Part shown: positions 7,293-12,309 of the stretch, piece by piece | How the letters are laid out: every line of letters begins with the position of its first letter | Position numbering within the stretch: position 1 is the first letter of the stretch | Assembly (NCBI GenBank): GCA_963657295.1 | Contig: CAVKMX010000068.1 | Span: 1-12,309, forward strand | Origin: CAG-791 sp963657295 | GTDB lineage: Bacteria > Bacillota > Clostridia > Lachnospirales > Lachnospiraceae | DNA length: 12,309 bases | Reading direction: 5' to 3' | Made by a program: the position numbers and the translations under genes | The notes under the pieces: model-generated | Told to the model about the DNA's origin: nothing | The model's input: only the letters and a program-made list of their open reading frames with translations | Database searches by the model: none

Positions 7293-8528
7293 TTATCTGG
7301 TCTCCTTTCCGCACTCGGTTGTCATATGTCCGGCCCTGATGTTCGCGATGAAGCGGTCGAACAGGAAGCCGGAATCCTGCGGACCGGGGCAGGCCTCCGG
7401 ATGGAACTGCACCGTGAAGATGTTCTTGTTCGCGTATACAAGGCCCTCATTGGTCCCGTCATTGACATTGCGGAACAGAGGACTGGCGATTTCCGGATCC
7501 ACCGAGCTCTCGTCCACGGCGTAGCCGTGATTCTGCGAGGAAATGTACACTCTGCCGGTGGTCAGATCCTTCACCGGGTGATTGCCGCCGCGATGGCCGT
7601 ATTTCAGCTTATAGGTATCGCTCCCGGTCGCCAGCGCCATCAGCTGATGCCCGAGGCAGATGGCGAAAATCGGTACGCTGCTGTCATACAGCTTCTTCAC
7701 CTCGGCGATGATGCCGGTATTCTCCTTCGGATCGCCGGGGCCGTTGGAAATCATGATGCCGTCCGGATGATCCCCGAGAATCTCCTCTGCCGGTGTTCCG
7801 GCCGGATAAATCGTGACATCGCAGCCGCGCATGGCAAGGCTGCGCGCAATGTTCTTCTTGTAGCCGACGTCCAGCAGTGCAATGTGAAGGCCGGCGCCGG
7901 AAAGCGAGCGGACAAGGCTGGGACGCGGCTCCTTCCGGCTCCTGTCCCCCTTCTGATACAGCTCAAAGCTCTCGGCATCAAAGACGGCATGGCCGGAGAG
8001 CGGCCCGTTCTCTGCAAGATCCCTTGTGCCGGACAGCTCCAGACGTTCCCTGCAGGTGACCTTTTCCACGACCTTTCCGCAGGTATAGGCATGGAGCTTC
8101 GGGAGCACCGTCTCCAGGTCATAGGCTGCATCCGTCGTCACCATTCCGTTCATGGTGCCCTTTTCGCGCAGAATCTTGGTCAATGCCCTGGTGTCAATGC
8201 CCTCAATGCCGGGAATGTCATACCGCTTCAGGAATGAATCCAGCGTCTCATCACTCCGGAAATTGGAGGGCTCCGTGCAGGCCTCCCGTACGATCAGCGC
8301 ATCCGGCCAGGGCCTCTCGGACTCCATATCCTCCAGGCAGATGCCGTAATTGCCGATCAGCGGATAGGTCATGCAGACCGCCTGTCCCGCATAACTCGGG
8401 TCGGTCAGGACCTCCGGATAGCCGGCCATGGATGTGTTGAACACGATCTCACTGATCACCTCTTTGCCGGCGCCAAAGGATGTCCCGGTGAAAACCGTTC
8501 CGTCCTCCAGAATCAAAAATGCCTTCAT
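7293..8528 (-). CDS. carA: Carbamoyl-phosphate synthase small (glutaminase) subunit
   Basis: The class I glutamine amidotransferase subunit, 411 residues. It hydrolyses glutamine and passes ammonia to CarB. The N-terminal CPSase small-chain domain covers about 1-135, with LEDGTVFTGTSFGA, FNTSMAGYPEVLTDPSY and PGIEGIDTRALT. The glutaminase domain covers about 214-400. The nucleophile is Cys291 in AICLGHQLMALATG. The other triad members are His376 and Glu378 in VQFHPEACPGP. GPGDP (263-267) and SQNHGYAV (331-338) are also intact. It is somewhat longer than most CarA proteins, which are roughly 355-385 residues. The extra length appears to be a basic linker around 180-213 between the two domains (see findings). 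The ATG at 8528 has GAAGGG ten bases upstream. carB follows two bases after the stop; the 106-base upstream leader has repeats and inverted repeats. Confidence 0.97.
   Translation of the reverse strand: MKAFLILEDGTVFTGTSFGAGKEVISEIVFNTSMAGYPEVLTDPSYAGQAVCMTYPLIGNYGICLEDMESERPWPDALIVREACTEPSNFRSDETLDSFLKRYDIPGIEGIDTRALTKILREKGTMNGMVTTDAAYDLETVLPKLHAYTCGKVVEKVTCRERLELSGTRDLAENGPLSGHAVFDAESFELYQKGDRSRKEPRPSLVRSLSGAGLHIALLDVGYKKNIARSLAMRGCDVTIYPAGTPAEEILGDHPDGIMISNGPGDPKENTGIIAEVKKLYDSSVPIFAICLGHQLMALATGSDTYKLKYGHRGGNHPVKDLTTGRVYISSQNHGYAVDESSVDPEIASPLFRNVNDGTNEGLVYANKNIFTVQFHPEACPGPQDSGFLFDRFIANIRAGHMTTECGKETR
7302..7307 (-). promoter_or_regulatory. carB ribosome binding site inside the end of carA
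   Basis: AAGGAG lies within the last codons of carA, 11 bases before the carB ATG at 7290-7288. The carA TAA (7295-7293) falls in the spacer, so ribosomes ending carA are well placed to start carB, consistent with translational coupling of the two subunits. Confidence 0.65.
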
Positions 8529-8548
8529 GCTCTACTGTCCCTTCTATA

Positions 8549-8576
8549 ACAAACCCTTCTGTACAAACCCTTCTGT
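8549..8576. repeat. Tandem 14-base direct repeat in the carA leader
   Basis: Two exact abutting copies of ACAAACCCTTCTGT (plus strand) at 8549-8562 and 8563-8576. A decayed third copy sharing CCCTTCT lies at 8539-8545, one base out of register. On the mRNA strand each unit carries AGAAGGG, and the copy nearest carA supplies its Shine-Dalgarno-like sequence. Confidence 0.8.
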
Positions 8577-8616
8577 CAGGCACAGCTGATGGGAGTCACT
8601 CCCACCCGGGCTGACA
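8574..8616 (-). promoter_or_regulatory. Nested inverted repeats between purL and carA
   Basis: An outer stem of TGTCAG (8574-8579) with CTGACA (8611-8616) encloses an inner GGGAG (8591-8595) with CTCCC (8599-8603) around a TCA loop. A competing CAGC/GCTG pair (8583-8586 with 8610-8613) could form instead of part of the outer stem. On the minus strand this lies 21 bases after the purL stop. The sequence after it is TACAGAAGG-like rather than a T run, so intrinsic termination is not supported. It could be a carAB leader structure or an mRNA processing site. I see no PyrR-binding consensus and no clear -35/-10 pair. Confidence 0.4.
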
Positions 8617-8634
8617 TGACTGTTGTCCGCGGCA

Positions 8635-11600
8635 TTACAGGAAATATCTCACGCCGCTCTCGAAAATGCGCAGATCCTGTTCACCGATGATGTTCACGGC
8701 CACACGGTCGCCGATCCGCTCTGAATGGCACATCTTGCCGAACACCCGTCCGTCCGGACTGGTGATGCCCTCAATGGCCATGTAGGAGCCGTTGATGTTC
8801 CACTCCTCATCCATGGACACATTGCCGGCAGGGTCACAATACTGCGTCGCCACCTGGCCGTTTGCGAACAGCTTCTCCAGCCACTCCCGGGGCGCGACAA
8901 ACCGTCCCTCGCCGTGGGACGCCGGATTGACGTATACGCCTCCCAGCTTTGCCTCCTGCAGCCAGGGAGATTTGCTGCTGACCACCTTGATGTAGGCCTC
9001 CTTGGAAATATGCCGGCCGATGGTGTTGAAGGTCAGCGTCGGTGCCTTCTCATCCTGACCGGTCAGCGCACCGTTCGGGACCAGCCCCAACTTGATCAGG
9101 GCCTGAAAGCCGTTGCAGATGCCCAGCACCAGTCCGTCGCGCCGGTTCAGAAGGTCCGCAATGGCCTCCCGAATCCGCTCATTCCGGAAGCTGGTTGCGA
9201 AGAATTTGGCACTGCCGTCCGGCTCATCGCCCGCGGAGAATCCGCCGGGGAACATGATCATCTGTGCGTTCTCGATGGCCCTGCCGAACTCCTCAACGGA
9301 ATCACGGATACCAGTCGGCGTGATGTTGCGGAATACGCAGACCTTCGCCCTTGCCCCCGCCTTCTCGAAGGCGGCCGCTGCATCGTACTCGCAGTTGGTT
9401 CCCGGGAACACCGGGATGAACACCGTCGGCTCTCCCAGCTTATGCCCGCAGACATACACAGACTCCGCCTTGTAAAGAGGACTCTCCACCGGTGTCCTGT
9501 CTCTGACGGCCACGGTCGGGAATACGCTCTCGAGGGGCTCCTTCCAGGCGGACAGCGCTTCCTCCATGGAAATCCTGCCGGTGCCGTACTCAAAGCCGTC
9601 TCCCTGTCCCAGCACAGTTCCTATGATCTCATAATCCACATCCTCCAGATTCTCCAGAGCAGGGACCTCCTCCGCCGGAATCTCCAGCAGGATATCGCCC
9701 AGACCGTTGTCGTAGTAGGAACGTACCGGCAGCTCCTCATTGAAGCGGACCCCCAGCCGGCTGCCGAACGCCATCTTCGCTGCCGCAGCGGCCGCTCCGT
9801 AGCTGTCCAGAGCATAAGCGGCCACCGCCGTCCCGGACCGCAGGAGCTCCGTCACCTTGTGATACAGGGCGATGACGCTGTCGTAAACCGGGATGTCGAA
9901 CTCATCCTTCTCAATATAGAAGCGAACCAGCACATCTCCTGTCCGCTTGAGCTCCGGCGTCACAATCTCCTCGCCCTTCGCAACATCGACGGCAAAGGAA
10001 ACCAGCGTCGGCGGCACATCAATGTCCCTGCCTCTGTCCTCATAGGTCCCGGACATGGAATCCTTTCCGCCGATGGAGGCAATGCCGTAGCCGATCTGTG
10101 CATCGTAGGCACCCAGGAGTGCCGCAAACGGCTGGCTCCAGCGCGTCGGCTCCATGCTCATCCGGCGGAAAAACTCCTGAAAGGTGAAGTGCAGCCGATC
10201 ATAAGAGCCGCCGCCGGCGATGATCTTGGCGATGGACTGCGTCACCGCATAAATTGCCCCGTGATAAGGGCTCCAGCTGGACAGATACGGATCAAAGCCA
10301 TAGCTCATCATGGTGACGGTGTCCGTTCTGCCTCCCAGAACCGGAAGCTTCGCCGTCATGGACTGCGTTTCCGTCAGCTGATACTGTCCGCCGTAGGGCA
10401 TGGTCACGGTTCCCGCGCCGATGGAGGAGTCAAAGCGCTCCACCAGTCCCTTCTGGGAGCAGACATTGAGATCTGACAGGAGCGGGAGAAAGGCTCTTGT
10501 AAATGCCGCACCGTCCGTGGAGCCCTCCGGCTCATCCTGCAATGCGTCCCGGACCGCGTCCGCCGCGATCCTCTTCAGGTAATTTTCCTCCGGGTCCGGC
10601 ATCTCAACGGTCACATCCGTCGCCTGGTGTGCGCCGTTTGTGTCCAGAAAGGCTCTGGAGATGTCCACAATGGCCTTTCCTCTCCAGTTCAGCACCAGAT
10701 GCGGCTTCCCGGTGACCACCGCCACCGGCGTCGCCTCCAGATTCTCCTCTGCGGCATAGCGCAGGAACTCCTCCTGATCCTTCGGTGCGACCACAACCGC
10801 CATGCGCTCCTGGGACTCCGAGATCGCCAGCTCCGTGCCGTCGAGTCCCTCGTATTTCTTCGGCACCAGGTCCAGATTCACGTCCAGCCCCGCCGCCAGC
10901 TCGCCGATGGCAACCGACACGCCGCCTGCGCCGAAATCGTTGCATTTCTTGATAAGGTGAGACACCTCCGGCCGGCGGAACAGTCTCTGAAGCTTGCGCT
11001 CTGTCGGTGCATTTCCCTTCTGCACCTCTGCACCGCAGGTCTCCAGCGATTTCTCGGTGTGCTTCTTGGAGGAGCCGGTGGCTCCGCCGCAGCCGTCACG
11101 CCCGGTCCGGCCGCCGAGCAGAATGATGATATCTCCCGGATCGCTGTTCTCACGGATCACGTCCGAACGTCTCGCCGCTCCCATCACGGCGCCGATCTCC
11201 ATGCGCTTGGCAACATACCCGGGATGGTAAATCTCCTTCACCTCTCCGGTTGCAAGACCGATCTGGTTGCCGTAGCTCGAATACCCCTGTGCGGCTCCGG
11301 TGCACAGCTTCTTCTGCGGGAGCTTGCCCTCCAGCGTCTGTGCAACGGGCACCGTGGGATCGGCCGCGCCGGTGACGCGCATGGCCTGGTATACATATCC
11401 TCTTCCGGAAAGCGGATCGCGGATTGCGCCGCCGAGGCAGGTGGCCGCACCGCCGAAGGGCTCGATCTCCGTAGGGTGGTTGTGCGTCTCATTCTTGAAG
11501 AACATGAGCCACTCCTCTTCGACCGGACCCTCGCCGTAATCCACCTTTACGGGAATGACAACGGAGCAGGCGTTGTTCTCATCCGACTCCTCCTGATCCG

Positions 11601-12309
11601 TCAGCTTTCCCTCGGCCTTGAGCTTCTTCACACCGATAACGGCAAGGTCCATGAGACAGGGATACTTCTCCGGGCGGTCCGCATACATTTCCTCTCTCGT
11701 GTCCTGATAGCTCCGGAAGGTCGTCTCCATCGGAACGCGGTAATAGCCGTCCTCAAAGGCAATGTCACGCAGCTCGGTCGAGAAGGTGGTATGACGGCAG
11801 TGATCGGACCAATAGGTGTCCAGCACGCGGATCTCCGTCATCGTCGGATCTCTGTGCACGGCGTTGTCAAAGCGTCCGCTGAAATAATCCTGGATCAGTT
11901 TGAAATCGGCGAAGGTCATCGCAAGGCCCAGCGAGCCGTACAGCTCCCTGAGCTGATTCTCCTTCATTTCGATGAAGCCGTCGAAGACTGCAACATCCGG
12001 TGCCTCTTCATATTCGGCGGCCAGCGTCTCCGGCTTCGGAGCATTGTTCTCTCTGGAATCGACGGGGTTGATCAGATTGGATTTGATTCTGGCAAGTTCT
12101 TCCTCTGAAATGTTCCCTGTCAGCACATAGGTCTGTGCTGTCTTGATGATGACGTTGGAATCCGGGTTCAGCAGCTGGATGCACTGCACAGCGGAATCTG
12201 CTCTCTGATCAAACTGACCGGGCAGCGCCTCAACGGAGAAGACCGCGGCTCCTTCCGGCGCGGGAAATTCTTCCGGATACAGCTCATCCACCGGAGGCTC
12301 TGAAAATAC
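8635..12309 (-). CDS. purL: Phosphoribosylformylglycinamidine synthase, single-chain PurL (5' end beyond window)
   Basis: FGAM synthase, converting FGAR, glutamine and ATP to FGAM in purine synthesis. 1224 residues are visible. The frame is open to the edge (VFSEPPVDELYPEEF at the edge), so about 30-40 N-terminal residues are probably missing. A GTG at 12291 is internal, not the start. Numbering from the edge, DTYWSDHCRHTTF lies at 164-176, FKNETHNHPTEIEPFGG at about 271-287, NDFGAGGVSVAIGELAAG at 457-474, and GGKDSMSGTY at about 747-756. The C-terminal glutaminase domain begins at about 957 with FIPVFPGTNCEYD. It carries the nucleophile Cys1065 in LGICNGFQAL and the histidine-containing segments SHGEGRF (about 1131-1137) and CHSERIGDR near the end. 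This fused form is the type of many Clostridia, Bacteroidetes and Proteobacteria, unlike the PurS/PurQ/PurL trio of Bacillus. It is followed after 106 bases by carA on the same strand; no other purine gene is visible. Confidence 0.97.
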   Translation of the reverse strand, partial: VFSEPPVDELYPEEFPAPEGAAVFSVEALPGQFDQRADSAVQCIQLLNPDSNVIIKTAQTYVLTGNISEEELARIKSNLINPVDSRENNAPKPETLAAEYEEAPDVAVFDGFIEMKENQLRELYGSLGLAMTFADFKLIQDYFSGRFDNAVHRDPTMTEIRVLDTYWSDHCRHTTFSTELRDIAFEDGYYRVPMETTFRSYQDTREEMYADRPEKYPCLMDLAVIGVKKLKAEGKLTDQEESDENNACSVVIPVKVDYGEGPVEEEWLMFFKNETHNHPTEIEPFGGAATCLGGAIRDPLSGRGYVYQAMRVTGAADPTVPVAQTLEGKLPQKKLCTGAAQGYSSYGNQIGLATGEVKEIYHPGYVAKRMEIGAVMGAARRSDVIRENSDPGDIIILLGGRTGRDGCGGATGSSKKHTEKSLETCGAEVQKGNAPTERKLQRLFRRPEVSHLIKKCNDFGAGGVSVAIGELAAGLDVNLDLVPKKYEGLDGTELAISESQERMAVVVAPKDQEEFLRYAAEENLEATPVAVVTGKPHLVLNWRGKAIVDISRAFLDTNGAHQATDVTVEMPDPEENYLKRIAADAVRDALQDEPEGSTDGAAFTRAFLPLLSDLNVCSQKGLVERFDSSIGAGTVTMPYGGQYQLTETQSMTAKLPVLGGRTDTVTMMSYGFDPYLSSWSPYHGAIYAVTQSIAKIIAGGGSYDRLHFTFQEFFRRMSMEPTRWSQPFAALLGAYDAQIGYGIASIGGKDSMSGTYEDRGRDIDVPPTLVSFAVDVAKGEEIVTPELKRTGDVLVRFYIEKDEFDIPVYDSVIALYHKVTELLRSGTAVAAYALDSYGAAAAAAKMAFGSRLGVRFNEELPVRSYYDNGLGDILLEIPAEEVPALENLEDVDYEIIGTVLGQGDGFEYGTGRISMEEALSAWKEPLESVFPTVAVRDRTPVESPLYKAESVYVCGHKLGEPTVFIPVFPGTNCEYDAAAAFEKAGARAKVCVFRNITPTGIRDSVEEFGRAIENAQMIMFPGGFSAGDEPDGSAKFFATSFRNERIREAIADLLNRRDGLVLGICNGFQALIKLGLVPNGALTGQDEKAPTLTFNTIGRHISKEAYIKVVSSKSPWLQEAKLGGVYVNPASHGEGRFVAPREWLEKLFANGQVATQYCDPAGNVSMDEEWNINGSYMAIEGITSPDGRVFGKMCHSERIGDRVAVNIIGEQDLRIFESGVRYFL

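Noticed and set aside
4339..7524. A 1061-codon open frame on the plus strand opposite carB and the end of carA
   Set aside because: It mirrors carB, whose motifs are intact over its whole length. The antisense product shows no family motif and is rich in Leu, His, Arg and Asp as expected from the complement of biased codons.
8574..8616. Intrinsic terminator for purL
   Set aside because: Stems are present but neither strand has a T tract after them, so factor-independent termination is not supported.
8725..12108. Long plus-strand open frames (583 and 493 codons) opposite purL
   Set aside because: They are antisense shadows of purL, with no motif or ribosome binding site, and break where purL codon choice changes.

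Overview
The window is a compact block of bacterial housekeeping genes, all transcribed from the minus strand. Read in the direction of transcription (right to left) the order is purL (cut by the right edge), carA, carB, queH, argS, and an XpaC-family membrane protein gene. Several features point to a GC-rich member of the Clostridia, most likely Lachnospiraceae-like: the GC-rich third codon positions, strong Shine-Dalgarno sequences, a single-chain PurL of more than 1200 residues, QueH, and an XpaC protein with an N-terminal membrane and winged-helix-like extension. This assignment is inference from gene content, not from any marker RNA.

Region by region. 8635-12309: a partial purL (FGAM synthase of purine synthesis) that enters from beyond the right edge. 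8529-8634: a leader of about 106 bases ahead of carA with nested inverted repeats and a tandem 14-base repeat. 7293-8528 and 4081-7290: carA and carB, the two subunits of glutamine-dependent carbamoyl-phosphate synthetase, two bases apart and probably translationally coupled. 3383-4057: queH, the last step of queuosine synthesis, 23 bases after carB. 3222-3382: a 161-base gap with small hairpins and an in-frame open extension beyond the queH stop. 1452-3221: argS, arginyl-tRNA synthetase. 1359-1451: a short gap. 141-1358: the XpaC-family protein. 1-140: unresolved, either the start of the next gene (telA is the usual partner of xpaC) or intergenic.

Functionally, purL and carAB are both glutamine amidotransferases that start or feed nucleotide synthesis; carAB also feeds arginine synthesis. 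queH and argS both act on tRNA (wobble-base modification and charging). No convincing intrinsic terminator with a U tract and no clear sigma-70 promoter was seen between the genes, so carA-carB-queH is very likely one transcript and the rest may be too. Three start codons differ from the longest open frame and are argued individually (xpaC, argS, carB).

I see no mobile element, CRISPR array, tRNA, rRNA or defence system. The most unusual points are modest: the repeat-bearing carA leader, the open frame beyond the queH amber stop, the three-module XpaC protein, and the unresolved frames at the left edge. Very long open frames on the plus strand are antisense shadows of these genes.
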